This document shows, in pieces, positions 24,440 through 35,759 of a stretch of DNA of 64,000 nucleotides. This DNA comes from Hofstenia miamia (taxonomy: Eukaryota > Xenacoelomorpha > Acoela > Hofsteniidae). Location: assembly GCA_900660155.1 (NCBI GenBank), contig CABFPE010000208.1:1019383-1083382 (forward strand), in the 5' to 3' direction. Within the stretch, counting starts at the first letter, position 1, and each line of letters starts with the position of its first letter. The notes under the pieces were generated by a model. It did no database searches. It was not told where the DNA came from and was given only the letters and a program-made list of their open reading frames with translations. The translations under genes were made by a program, and so were the position numbers.

Positions 24440-24960
24440 AAGCTTCAAATTTTAGAAGTAGGCCGCACAGTCACCGAAGATGGCCCCTCACAGCAAACTA
24501 TCCACTGCGACTTCATAGGACATGGTGAGGAATGTGGTGCAGTTTCTGGAAAGTCGTCAGACATGTGAAGAACTTGCAGAAGATGCTGGTTTGTCAGTAG
24601 ACATCATTCACCAAATCTTTGCGCTCTACTGAAATAACAAAATATGTTTTCCAAGTGGGTTCCTGATCTTTTGTCAGAAGAACACAAACAACAACGCTTT
24701 CCATCATTTGAAAAGAAATCGCAGTGGTAGATTTTCTGGATTACTAGAACTGAGATATCTCACAGCCTTCATCCTATTCATCGGACATGTCATTCTGTGA
24801 TTTCATCCTCGTTTACCAAATAAAGAAAAGTCTGTGCAGTTGTGGATTTTACTCGACAGAAGAGATTGTTGAACACATGTGTTAAGGCAGTGGCCAAAGC
24901 TAATGTGTCATCTAGAATAAAAATGCTGATTCATCGCTGGCAAAAGTCGAGGACATTGAC
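24440..24960 (+). mobile_element. Internally deleted mariner (SETMAR-like) transposase
   Basis: Plus-strand frames read QTCEELAEDAGLSVDIIHQI (about 24561-24620), the second helix-turn-helix of mariner transposases, then FSKWVPDLLSEEHKQQRF split over a frame change (about 24645-24700; family form aKWVPhlLt.eqKqqR). The sequence then passes into the C-terminal region, FCDFILVYQIKKSLCSCGFY followed by STEEIVEHMC (about 24800-24880; family form cDffLFPkLK..L.G..F.s.eev). The stretch with the first two catalytic Asp residues is missing. Stops and frame shifts are present throughout. Confidence 0.6.
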
Positions 24961-25387
24961 AGTGACTATATAGAATAGACTGAAATTACACTTTATCATG
25001 TACTGACTATTTTCTTATTTCTTAAATTGTTAATATAACTGTAAGCCACCGGAAAGAAATTTTTGAATGCACATCGTATAATTCTAATTTTTGATTCCTT
25101 AATTTCTGTAGAAAACGATTTGATATTTCTAGCATTAGGATAAAAGATTTTAAGAGCTCCCGTATTATATACTGCAATTTGCATACAGTCACACTAATAG
25201 TTTTTGGTGATAATTTTTTTTAAGGAAAATGGGATTTCTTATTAGCATAAAATTGAAATGTTTAATAACAAAAGCGAATTGCTATGGTGTAACACTAGGA
25301 TTCTTATGTTTTTATCATTTCCTTAAATTCTTTCTTGCAATGACATACATATATTTATTCCAGAAGGGTCAATTTCAGAGGCTTCCA

Positions 25388-25559
25388 TTAATAGTGCATA
25401 GAACAGGTCAGAGAATATTTTGTTACACCTGATGTTCTATAAATTAGCATAGGCCCTTTCGATGCCTGAAGCACCCACTTCTGTAGCAGATTAATCACAA
25501 AATACTTAAAATAATAATATGCATTGTTGTACGAATATCCATTCTCTAGATGAGGGGAA
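25388..25559 (-). CDS. Nuclear receptor exon 5: candidate last exon
   Basis: Acceptor tttatttag is followed by T TCC CCT..., completing the phase-2 codon of exon 4. It reads SSPHLENGYSYNNAYYYFKY, then FVINLLQKWVLQASKGPM, and ends ...TCSMHY and TAA. No AF-2 helix (LLxEM type) is recognisable, so this may be a truncated or alternative end, or a chance open frame in the right phase. It is the weakest exon of the model. Confidence 0.4.
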
Positions 25560-25977
25560 CTAAATAAAATCAAAAATGTATGAATTTTCACATTTGTACA
25601 CAAAAGTTTTTTCCTTAAATCAATTTTTAGGTGTTGCAATTATTGTAAAATTACTCTTTTGGGATATACAGAATCCAAATACTTACATTACAGATTTGCA
25701 ATAATTCTACTATAAAATAATTTTGACACAACTATTTGAATTATTTTAATACCTTTTTTGAAGTTTCCATATAAAAATTTATGTATTATTTCATTATATA
25801 CACTAGTCTTCAATTTTAGTTTGCAGGCTGTCCCAGTTTGTGATTTAAAATGAATGAATTCTTATCAGTGTAAAGTCTCTTCTGTCAATATTGTTTAATT
25901 AATCAGTATTCATCACGCTTTGTGATTTAACCTTTGCTTATTACTTACAAAAATGTAAATAACTCAAGTTTTGCTTA

Positions 25978-26101
25978 GCATAATGAGTAGATAATATCTA
26001 TTCAAAAATACGCTTTTATATATATCTGGAAATGAAAATTTTCATTTCCAGATAATTTATAAGAACCTTATTTTTGAATAGATATTATCTACTCATTATG
26101 C
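25978..26101. repeat. 124-bp near-perfect hairpin in receptor intron 4
   Basis: The outer arms (25978-26010 and 26069-26101) are a perfect 33-bp inverted repeat, and the inner 16-bp arms at the centre (TATCTGGAAATGAAAA / TTTTCATTTCCAGATA) are also perfect, with a short mismatched stretch between. It lies 54 bp after the receptor exon 4 donor on the transcribed strand. It could be a young foldback element or a transcribed hairpin such as a microRNA-like precursor. Confidence 0.9.
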
Positions 26102-26155
26102 ACTAACTTATCTTTGATGTTTATTCCACATTACATCAATCACATAGTATAATAC

Positions 26156-26326
26156 CTACCAATAACTTCATTCATTCTACTGCAATATTCTGCAATGACC
26201 GCTTGGTTTTCTTCATCATGTAACAGACCTGCGATATGTACCATGCTAAGTTGACAATCCACGCTCAACGCGCAAATAGACAGATAAAACTGTACACCGA
26301 ACGCATCATCAAGAATACTGCGACAA
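26156..26326 (-). CDS. Nuclear receptor exon 4: ligand-binding region helices
   Basis: Acceptor gtctttag is followed by T TGT CGC..., which completes the AG left by exon 3 (Ser). The exon encodes CRSILDDAFGVQFYLSICAL and SVDCQLSMVHIAGLLHDEEN, then QAVIAEYCSRMNEVIG. The run LSMVHIAGLLHDEENQAVIAEY fits the helix 7-8-9 pattern of receptor ligand-binding domains (sM...gLs.eE.A...A). The donor is GGTAG|GTATTA. If it is not spliced there, the frame ends a few codons on at TGA near 26140. Confidence 0.65.
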
Positions 26327-26484
26327 CTAAAGACAACTTTGAAAACGTTCAATACGAATTTGCCTACATAATGTTATTGCAATATGATCTAAAAAGACAA
26401 TAACATTGTAGCAATTGTACAGTTTCTGTTCATTATGTAATATTTGCACTTGATAGCAACCTATTAACACTAGAAAGTCCAATA

Positions 26485-26590
26485 TCTTCAAAAAATTTCA
26501 AGGGGCTTTGCCCCGCTTGTGGTCACTCACTACTAGATTTTCCCTCTTCAGAAAATTTTGAGTAAACTCATTCACAGGGGTGTAAAATAT
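26485..26590. mobile_element. Partial copy of the GGGGCTTYGCCCC MITE family
   Basis: Contains AAGGGGCTTTGCCCCGCTT followed by a degraded terminal part ending CAGAAAATTTTGAG, matching the right half of the MITE at 13900-14139. Left end and TSD are not recognisable. Confidence 0.5.
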
Positions 26591-26769
26591 GGAAATTCCA
26601 AAATTATGGTAGCCTTAAGTCCCATTACTGATATTGTGGTAATGCTCGCAATAAGCAATACTGCAATAATTGCCATTATGGAAAAAAAGAGAAAATATGA
26701 CAAATTAACAAAAGCCATTAAATCAAAATTTAAATTGTTGAAGAATTTAAGCGAAAAGTTTTAGTTTCT

Positions 26770-29070
26770 AAGAATATTTCGACAAAATTCCCCTACCTGT
26801 GCTAACGTTGAAGTAAGTGTGGTTGGCATGCAAACAAATCGCATTTGCTTCCAAATTCAATGGATTCAAAATACGATAATCTGTAAGCACTATCAGAGGG
26901 CCGAAGCAGGCATTTACTGGCCTGCAACCCATTTAGAAAATTCAAAGAAATTCCGGTATTTTTAACCGTCAAAATTAAGAAAACATTTCCTGTATTATCT
27001 GATAAAAAGGAAATATTTTATTCGTTTGGTACCAAACCCATTGAAAACTTTATTTTTCAGCAGGATACAGTATTGCAATTAGAATAATAATGCATCTATG
27101 CATTTGCAATCGCTCATTAAATATTCTATAAAGTGAATTGTTGAGCTTTTTGAATGCGTATTTTTATTTCTAATTTCTTATGGAACGACCTATAATATTA
27201 ATAAAAGCTACACGTTGGAATTTAAGAAACTTTATAAAAATAAAGAAGTTTGAAAACTTGTTATATTGAAAATGACCCTCAAACGAAATTGGAAATTTTG
27301 GTTGCAAATACATTCAAAATTGTTGTTATAATTTTTGGAAAATTGATAATTATGTAATGTTAATGACTTAAATTTGCTTTATTCATTCTGATAAGCCAGG
27401 TGTCAATGGCAATGCTATTAGAATGATTTATTTCAGTCAGCAATGTTAATTCTGTACTTTTTCAGTTCTAGGATGCAAGAAAATTCTGACGTTTACGGTG
27501 AAATCAGCATGAAGGGAAACTTTCGGAGTTCGACAAAAGCAAGCTTTGCCGGATCATTCGAAGTATTTCTATTTATATGATTGATGTATGGTTGCTGCCA
27601 ACTTTTTAAGAATTAAATAATTTCATTATATCAAGATAGACTAAAAAATTGATTGATTATTATTTTAAAATATCAAAGATTTTTTGGTGGTTGTATTTAT
27701 GGGATCATTCTAAGAAATAGAGAATGTATAGAAAATATTAAAATGAACCACAGGCCATATAATAACGCCCTTTGTGGTATCAAATTAAACGAAAAGCTTT
27801 TACCTAGCAATTACATAAGCATAATGATTACAATCCAATTTTTGCGCAAATACCAAATTTCTTTTATTTATAAGTCAATTTGTGTTGTGTGTGAGCAATG
27901 TGCAATATGTAGTTGGTTTTATGTAATTCGGTGACAAGTATCGCATAAATCCCTAACTATTAATAAAACCAAATATACCCAACCAAATTTTTTCTTTGCA
28001 ACTCTTGTTTTTAATTCAAGATTTTACTCAGTTTCAAACAAACTCAAAATTTTCATTACTGTCAAATTAATCTTAACCCCTTGCAGTCCAAAGTTAAACT
28101 GAAAAAACATGTCAGTAGCCGAAAAATAATGAAAAATATAATCAAATAGTTGAAACACAGATAACCATTCATTTTCATAAAATGCATTTATTGTCAATAC
28201 TAAATTTTTTATATTTGGAGGACAAAGTATTAATAAATTGTTTGATTAAATCTACTTTGAAAGTCTTTGAAACATGAAACAAACCATGAAAGAAAGGATT
28301 GACATCCAGTGCATTGGTAATGCGTATGGTTATATGTTCCCTGCCTTGCACATTTCCTGCACTATAGTATTTGCTACTTGTCATGAAATCCTCTAGATAT
28401 CAATTCAGACAAATGTAGTAGTATAACTTGAGCATTGGGGGGACTAAAAAAACTTGAAGTTTCACCATGTAGTTGGTCTGGATTTTTTCAGTGTAAATAC
28501 ATAATGGCAGACATTGTAAAGCCACGATTACATGGGCTAATGTATGCAATTATGCAAAAAATTTACTAAATGTATGAGCCCTACATGAGGCTTGTCTCAC
28601 TCTCTTTATTTGTCATTTGTAACGCCAGGCATCTGCAAAGGAAATATATTCCAATGCATAAAAAAGTCGTAATAGTGCATCCTGGCTTGCAAGGATTAAT
28701 GACTTTAATTCATTTCATTATTTGTAAACACATGTGATCACTTATTTTTATATGGATGTATTACAATCTGGAAAATCATTCTATTCATACAACAAATTTA
28801 AATGATGTGATATATGTCTGACAAAGATTTTATGCATCTCTAAATAACGTGGTTGGATATGACTAGCATCTACAATTAGCAACTATGTTATTTCTATTTT
28901 TTTATATGATTCAAGTTATTTTTAGCATGTGGGAAAGTATATTATAAAGATATTTGTGTACTTTTCTATTAAAGAATTTTGAAACAGCTAAATTTCAAAA
29001 TTTTTGAAGTTTGTAAACAATATCAAATATTTTGTGGTCGTTGTTTGTTCAAGGCGTTATTCTTTTTTAT
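26770..29070. other. Receptor intron 3 with no further element identified
   Basis: AT-rich and without a recognised motif. A minus-strand open frame at 28384-28175 (YYSAGNVQGREHITIRITN...) is in this intron but has no convincing donor. Confidence 0.4.
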
Positions 29071-29077
29071 GTTTCAC

Positions 29078-29284
29078 ATGTTCATGAACTTCTATAATAT
29101 TATCTGAATTGGAGCAAATGATCATTTAGCTGCAATATTTGGCCGATTTCATTCAATCATTTATTAATTCCGCTCTTCTATTAGTGAATTGATGAGCGGA
29201 ATTAGTAAATGATAGTGAAATCGGCCAGATGTTGCTATTATTTATTAATCTGTTCCAGTCCAGTGTTATAGAAGTTCATGACAT
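29078..29284. mobile_element. 207-bp imperfect foldback element
   Basis: The ends TGTTCATGAACTTCTATAA and TTATAGAAGTTCATGACA are inverted repeats, and the match continues inward through GGCCGATTTCA / TGAAATCGGCC to AATTCCGCTC / GAGCGGAATT around an 18-bp loop. The whole is one long imperfect palindrome, as in palindromic MITEs. No coding sequence and no certain TSD. Confidence 0.8.
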
Positions 29285-29361
29285 GCTAATCAACAAATTC
29301 TCAAATATATTCTAAAACACCACTTAGCATCGAAAAATGTATGGAATTCGAGAAAACTTAC

Positions 29362-29672
29362 CTTGCTATAGTGGCATTTGGATCAAATGATGGTAGTGAT
29401 GTGAGAATGGTGTATGCTTCAAGTTCCAGTGACGCCCTATGCAGCATGTATCCTTTTTGAGAGTTTTGATTCATGCAACTGATCATACTGCGCAGAATTG
29501 AAACAGACTTATAACACCATCTTTCATAAAGATATGATGTATACAATCCTAGTACACCTTCTCCCATATGATTTTGTGCAGTTATTGTAAGAGCCATTGC
29601 AAGCCGCTGCTGCAAATCAAGAAGAGGCGGATCTTCATTAAGCATCCTTGCGGGGCAAAATGTTTGCTCTGT
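29362..29672 (-). CDS. Nuclear receptor exon 3: start of ligand-binding region
   Basis: After acceptor ttttatag the frame gives TEQTFCPARMLNEDPPLLDL and continues as helices rich in Leu, Ala and Arg (QQRLAMALTITAQNHMGEGV, YLYERWCYKSVSILRSMIS). It ends ...NATIA plus AG before GTAAGT, a perfect donor, leaving phase 2. Sequence match to known ligand-binding helices is weak, so this rests on position, splice signals, phase and coding-like composition. It could belong to a different gene on the same strand, but no stop or start interferes. Confidence 0.65.
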
Positions 29673-30404
29673 CTATAAAACTGAAATGTCGAGTTTCCAG
29701 TTACATTAAAATAATTTTATTAAAATAAATATTTCTGAAATTTTATGGCAACATTTTTTGCCTACAAGGAAGATTTAGGGAAAATTTAGTGATATTTTAA
29801 ATTTAAGGCTTATCCATGTAACTGTCTGATGACATGGGATTTGATGGATGGATGAGACAACTATTAAAACGAAAATCCTTTTTATAATAACACTTAGTAG
29901 TGTATAAAGAGCTGATAAATTATTAATAGAATTAATTATTGATGGCTATCTATGAACATCAGGTTAAAGACTTACGCACCGTGAAAACAACCTTCTTGAC
30001 GAATTATATAATCAATGAAATTACAAAAAATGAGCCGCTAAATCATAAAATCCTGATATATGAATGACCCGACGTTCAAGTTAATGTATTTAAGCTTGCA
30101 CTCTTTTCTTGCCTGATTATGTTAATATTGCTTAGAAATATTGACTACTCATCTAGTCAATGTTAAAGCCAGTGTTTGTTAGTTATATAATTAAATGCAG
30201 AGTTTAAAAAGGAACCAAATTTATGTTGGATTTAAATCCGAATGATTTCAAATTTAGAATGGAAAGTCTGAGAGTCTCAATGAGACTTCAACGTAAATGA
30301 TTAATGCTTGAAAAAAATATGTTCTATGTCTAAAAAATTTATATATTTATATATAAAGAGTAAAATCTGATAAATTTGTAACTGAGATAATAAATAAATG
30401 TTAC

Positions 30405-30692
30405 CTTAACTAGCTTTGTTTTATGCTCTAATTCAGACTGAATATTCTCTTGTCGTAGTCTTCTATCAAGATTAAATTGACTAAAATGAGGCAAAATTGT
30501 TTCCCTTGCTGGAACTCTTGTAGCATTAGGCTTCCGTGTTTTTGCATTTTCAGATATTATCTCTGGATCCACAGTAACAACTGTTTTTTCAGATTGATTG
30601 GCAGCTGCTTTTCTCCGCATTCCTAGTTGGAGACATTTATTGTATCTGCAGAATTGACAACTAGTTCTCGTTTCTTCTGTAACAAGACAGGC
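30405..30692 (-). CDS. Nuclear receptor exon 2: second zinc finger and hinge
   Basis: After acceptor attccttag the exon reads ACLVTEETRTSCQFCRYNKC and then LQLGMRRKAAANQ, an unmistakable second receptor finger (C-x9-C-x2-C-x4-C, then KCLxLGM). Joined to exon 1 the distal box is C-SRHVKA-C, six residues where most receptors have five. About 70 residues of charged hinge follow (EKTVVTVDPEIISENAKTRK, FNLDRRLRQENIQSELEHKT). It ends AAG|GTAACA. Length 288 bp, phase 0 on both sides. Confidence 0.88.
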
Positions 30693-30699
30693 CTAAGGA

Positions 30700-33300
30700 A
30701 TAAAATTAATTAATATTAAGAAATTGCAGGTAAGGAATTAAGATTTCACAAAAATTAATGGTTAATAAAGAAATTTACAATTTATATTGGTGCAACTTCA
30801 TTTATTTTTTCAACTTATGTATTGTAAAAAATTTCTGCTTGATTTTCTGCAACTATTATGGATATTCTATAACTAAGATGATATCGATGTTTCATAAACT
30901 TGATGTGGCACATAAGGAACCACTTCGCAACAGCAAGAACCTCAAAATGTGGCAAGAAATGTATTTGTTAAATTTTGTTCAGCATAAAATTCAATCTTAA
31001 AATCATTCTTCAATCATAACCAAGGGCTTAGGCAGGGATATGTGCGATAGAGTACAGTGTTAGGTTTAGTAGCTTATGATGCTAAACATGGTCTTAGGGT
31101 AATCAGCTTTTATGGGATTATAAATATGATTTAATAATTCAAAGTCTACTTTTCATGCTTTCATCTCTAGAGACTATGCTACACATGTGTGATTTCATAT
31201 AATATGAAAAAATCCAGCTGGTGAAAACATATCATTGTGCAATTTATGTATCTCATGAAAGTGGATTACTTCAAATATTATGAATTGCTTGCTTACTTAC
31301 TACAAAATCAATGAGTTTTTTAAATTGAAATTAATGAAATGTATGTGAAACGATAAATTTTCTCTTTTGAATTTATCCACATAAAAAGTGGGAAAGGGAA
31401 CCAATATATAAAAACGAGAGGAAATTATGGATAAATATGATCGGGGAAGAACTAATTATATTGCATGGGTAAATAGAAAATGTTGTATTTCTTAAATTTT
31501 AATGCAATTAAGTTGAAGTTGTGAAACTATTTGAGCTAAAATTTAGGAGTGAAATCTAAACGGACAATGAGATTGTGAATTGGATGAGACTCAAGGGGGG
31601 AAGTGTAAAAGTCTCAATCGGTTTAATCCCAATACTGTCAAATTTTGCTATTTTAGGTGTTCCTGCAAAAATAAATTTAAGTTTTAGAACTCAACAAAAT
31701 ATAAGATTTGTTGCTTTTTGAAAATTTTATTATATAGCAATCTGTTATACCTCCACTAAGATTTGTGAATTTCTCAAAATTTTTACTTAGATAGGTAGCT
31801 ACTTTTACAGAAACAAAATTCTATATTTGGACAGACCAGACCTATCAGTAACTTAACCCTATTTAAGTTGAGAGATAAAATTTATCCCCTTCGCAGATAT
31901 CTAAATTGATGTGTGGCGAAGGCCCAGAATTTTACTCGCATCAAATTTCCGTTGTACGGATTTTTCAAAAGTTTGGGATGATTCCTTTTTGTTGGATGGA
32001 GGTCGAATTTTGGATGGTTTTGAATTTAATCTTATCTCGTCCATTGACCTTTATTTTGATTGTTATGGTTTGTCGGTGAGTGCATGTTTATGAGGTATAT
32101 TTCACTGAACATGATCGGAAGAAACATTTTGACTATCATTCAAATGATAGCAAGAGTGCCCATAAAATTACAAAAATACATACTTAACTCCAGGAAGTGC
32201 TGACATCAGCAAAAATTATTCCAAACATTGCAATAATGATAATTTTTTGTAAAATTTGATGTTCAGGCTTACTAAATTCAAAATTATAGATTGATTGGGT
32301 CAATAGAGCAGAAAATAAGTTGTGAGGGGTCATTTTACCCCACCCAAACTTTTACGTTTGTCGAAAAGCCCAATCTAAATATGGTTAGGACTCATTGATC
32401 ACCAGTAATGTTTGTTTGACTGATTTCCAAGAATAGGCAATGGAACATTGCTAGAATATGCAAGACAAATGCACCATAGATTCACACTCAGGGACGAAAC
32501 CTCAACCAACACCTGCACCAAAATCAACTAGTCGAGCCCAAATTGAAACAAACACTAATTTATGATAGCGAATGGCAATATCTCATTAGCATTTACTTAA
32601 ATTCCTTGTTGATTTCTAAATGTTTCGAGAATCTTTGTGTTTCATAAAGAAATTTAGGCATGAAAAGCTATGCAACCTGTTTGGTAAAGTTTATATAACC
32701 AGCAGTAATGTAAACATTCTTGTACCACTGGTAAATGTTTTTATGAAGTTCTGATAGTTATTTTAGTTTTCGAAATCATCTAAGATCAAAATTTTAAATC
32801 TAATTTGATTCCTAAGTGAACAAAAATATTTTTGAAGAATAATGTTTAAAGGAGAAGTAATGTAGCTGATGGCAATGCTTCCCAAAAATAAGACAGCTAT
32901 ATCTACTGATTACAACAGTACCCAATCTCACTATTTTTGGTAACCCGTTTTTACAAGACATTTTCTAAACTACTGATTTATATCCCATGGGAGTTTGTCA
33001 TGCAACTTATAATAACTTATAACAATTCTAAATATTAAATTTTCAAAGTTGTTGCATTTTTTGAATGACAAAATTTCCAAATCTATACTACAACACATTT
33101 GAAATTGAAATCACTGGGTAGAGCTCCTAGACATCCTAATAAACTATAAGCAAGGCCAATTTTAAGTAACCTGTTAATAATTTTAGTACTTGTAATGAAA
33201 AGAAATTGTTAATTTGCAGAATCAGACATCTTGTTAAAAGTTTGATTTGTGAGAAGCATGCACAAGTTCTCATTGAGAAATTTTCACCTTCATACACAAC
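30700..33300. other. Receptor intron 1, lower part: nothing identified
   Basis: AT-rich DNA with small random frames only. No motif, RNA gene or repeat boundary was recognised. Confidence 0.4.
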
Positions 33301-33304
33301 GTCC

Positions 33305-33744
33305 TCAATTTTCTTCTTTTAAATCTCTTAGCTTCTGAATTCTTCGACAATAATGCTTGAGTATATCAGTCTGCTTTTCTTTAAGGAACGACAGAAATGT
33401 TCAACAGTTGCGTCTGGCTTCTTCATACCTGCGGAACCAATGTACTAAATTGAGCAAAATGTTTAGTGGTTTCTCATATTCCTTACAGAAAAAAACCTTT
33501 AACAAAAAAAATCAGTTACTATCAACCTCTTGGGCAATAATCCTGAAAACTTGTGCATAGAAGAGACCCATTTGTGCCAAATATATTCAAAAGAAACATC
33601 AATTGATTTGTGTCTGTGTTCATCTAACAGAACAGCATCAGCTGTATTACCGATGGATTCTAAACACCTATTAATGTAATGTTCCAGCATTTGGTTTGTA
33701 TGATGGCTATAGATGTCATAATTAAAAGTTTCGGATAAGTCCAT
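33305..33744 (-). CDS. Unknown coding-like ORF pair inside receptor intron 1
   Basis: ATG 33744 opens a frame reading MDLSETFNYDIYSHHTNQML...KSIDVSFEYIWHKWVSSMHK. About 40 bp after its last plausible codon another frame reads EYEKPLNILLNLVHWFRRYE and, past one stop, FLKEKQTDILKHYCRRIQKL to TGA 33305. Both parts look coding and helical, the second coiled-coil-like. They could be joined by a 38-nt intron (ATA|GTAACT...GTAAG|GAA, phase 0), which would be unusually short, or be one decayed gene. Placing it within the receptor transcript would interrupt the zinc-finger domain, so it is a nested gene, a pseudogene or chance. No family recognised. Confidence 0.3.
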
Positions 33745-33779
33745 GATTAAAGCGATTTTTTCGACTGATTCACACCCTA

Positions 33780-33970
33780 AAACCCTGTGATCGATTAGCG
33801 GTAGATGACAAGCGGTTCACTACAATCGGAGAAATTTGTTTAATTTTTCAAATCGTCTATGGCATATCTGAACATAAAACACGAGGTAAAACCTTGACGC
33901 ATTTTGTAGGGCCTACATTCGGAGCACCGGACAAGATTATTTGTGACAAAGAATTCAAATCTAAAAAGTA
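33780..33970 (+). mobile_element. Possible LTR-retroelement integrase scrap
   Basis: Plus-strand codons near 33900-33970 read THFVGPTFGAPDKIICDKEF, resembling the fG.P..i.sD.g.eF core of retroviral-type integrases. It is a small, broken fragment with no LTR nearby. Confidence 0.35.
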
Positions 33971-34439
33971 GAATCTTGTTTCTGTGCTGTCTTCATAATC
34001 TTTATCTTTGAAAGCTCTTTTGTAACAAACATTGTTTTTGCATTTTTATTAAATTTCTAAGATAGCTGAGGACAACTTTCATGTAAAAAAATTGAGCAAA
34101 GAGTTTTTTTGCAATGTTTGAAAACTATTGCCAGGAAATGAATCGTATCTGTGTTGCAGTGATTAATTGTGCTACTAGATGACAATTTCTCCTAAAGCAA
34201 TGCCCAATATCTCACTCAACGCTTATTTCCAATTAAAAATACTTAATCTGAGTCAAAATGGAGTTTTCCAGCATGTGTGGTATACTTATGGATTTCGAAA
34301 GCTTATGAAAAACAATTTCAAATCCAATTTAAGCACTTTATATAAATCAAATATCAAGTTATTTTAACTAGTTTCTGATAACATAGATTTCGAATAGCCA
34401 AGAAAAACCAAATGTATATTGGAACCCATTCAAGCGACA

Positions 34440-34464
34440 TACATATATATACATATATATATAC

Positions 34465-34497
<33 letters not shown>
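34440..34497. repeat. (TA)n microsatellite
   Basis: About 58 bp of TA repeats with CATATA interruptions. Confidence 0.9.
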
Positions 34498-34499
<2 letters not shown>

Positions 34500-34691
34500 G
34501 TTTCTTTATATTTATTCAATATATAATAAGTAAGTCAATGATTCTTCAACATAGGCAATTTTTGTGTAATCTTGGAAAATAAGTTTGCTTTGTTCCAATT
34601 TAGTTCAATTTGCACAATTTTGGTGAATTTTAAGTGTTCTCAAGAATGCTACATACATTTTTAGACATTTTATAGTGTTGTTCTACTGTAA

Positions 34692-34886
34692 CTGTGGCAT
34701 ATGCAAGAAGGGACATGGTGGAATCTCCCGTCAGGCTTTCAAAAAATTGAAAAATTGTACATCTAGGTTCGTGAAAGGCATTTTTTTAGACTATTTTTTA
34801 GTATTTTCAAAATTTTTCGCCGTGCTTCGCCCCGCTTTTGATGTTCCCCCCCCCCCTTCGTGAGAAAATCCTACGTACGTCTCTGT
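34692..34886. mobile_element. Decayed relative of the 13900 hAT-like MITE
   Basis: GGGACATGGTGGAATCTCCCGTCAGG, the CGCCGTGCTTCGCCCCGC hairpin, and GAGAAAATCCTACGTACG near the right end all match parts of the element at 13900-14139 in the same order and orientation. Flanks TACTGTAA and TACTGCAG may be a decayed TSD. Confidence 0.7.
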
Positions 34887-35759
34887 ACTGCAGTTTTGTA
34901 TTGGCTGAGAGTTAATTTGGGAAATAATGAAATTGAATGTACAATAAATTGAATAGAAACTGGAAAAAGATTATTTACACGTAACTACATTCTTTTGATA
35001 AGTAAATTTATGATGAGTCACAAAACTAGTGTTCACGTGGAAGTAGCACAAATGTTGAATAAGTAAACTCTGTACTTGAGTGCTCGCCTTATCTGACAGA
35101 GGTAAACATTACATTCGAAATATATTGGACAAGCATTGTTACCAAAGCTAATTTTCGTTAGTGTAAAACGTGTATTGTTTCATTTTCATATGTTAATTCC
35201 AGGAAACAGACATTTGTGCTTAGTCACATTTTCTTAGTTATAGGTCATTTTTTTAACTACTAATGGTAAAATAATTCAATGATCCTTTATAAGTCAAATT
35301 TTTCTTGTCCACATAGGTGTCACGTGTTAAGATTTGAGAAAACTCATTGCAATATGACATAAGCTCAATATTTTTGCGCTTCTTTTTGGCGAATGGAATA
35401 TAGCGTTTCCCAAGAAAGGTTACAGGTTCGATTTAATAAGATTGATAAACATCTAAAAAATTATTCTAAAAATAATCCTCTGTTCTATAGGAGTACGAAT
35501 ATCAGTTGTGTGGTTGTCGATGTGGACCGGTAATTTTTATTGACGATTGTGAAGTGTGGTGGTTTGATGGGTACATTCCCAAATATATGCGTAATTTTAT
35601 ACTGTTTAGATAGGCATAGAAAAAATTATGAGCGAACATTAAATAATTGACTTGATTATAATAGAAACATTTTTAATGCAATGCAATACTCTAAAGTGAA
35701 TCTTCGTTTCAATCCCGCAGTTATACATACATATACATATATACATATATATATATATA

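Noticed and set aside
28175-28384. Extra receptor exon between exons 3 and 4
   Set aside because: It is on the right strand, but no good donor was found and exons 3 and 4 already join in phase.
33499-33744. Receptor ligand-binding exon
   Set aside because: It lies between the two zinc-finger exons, so including it would disrupt the DNA-binding domain.
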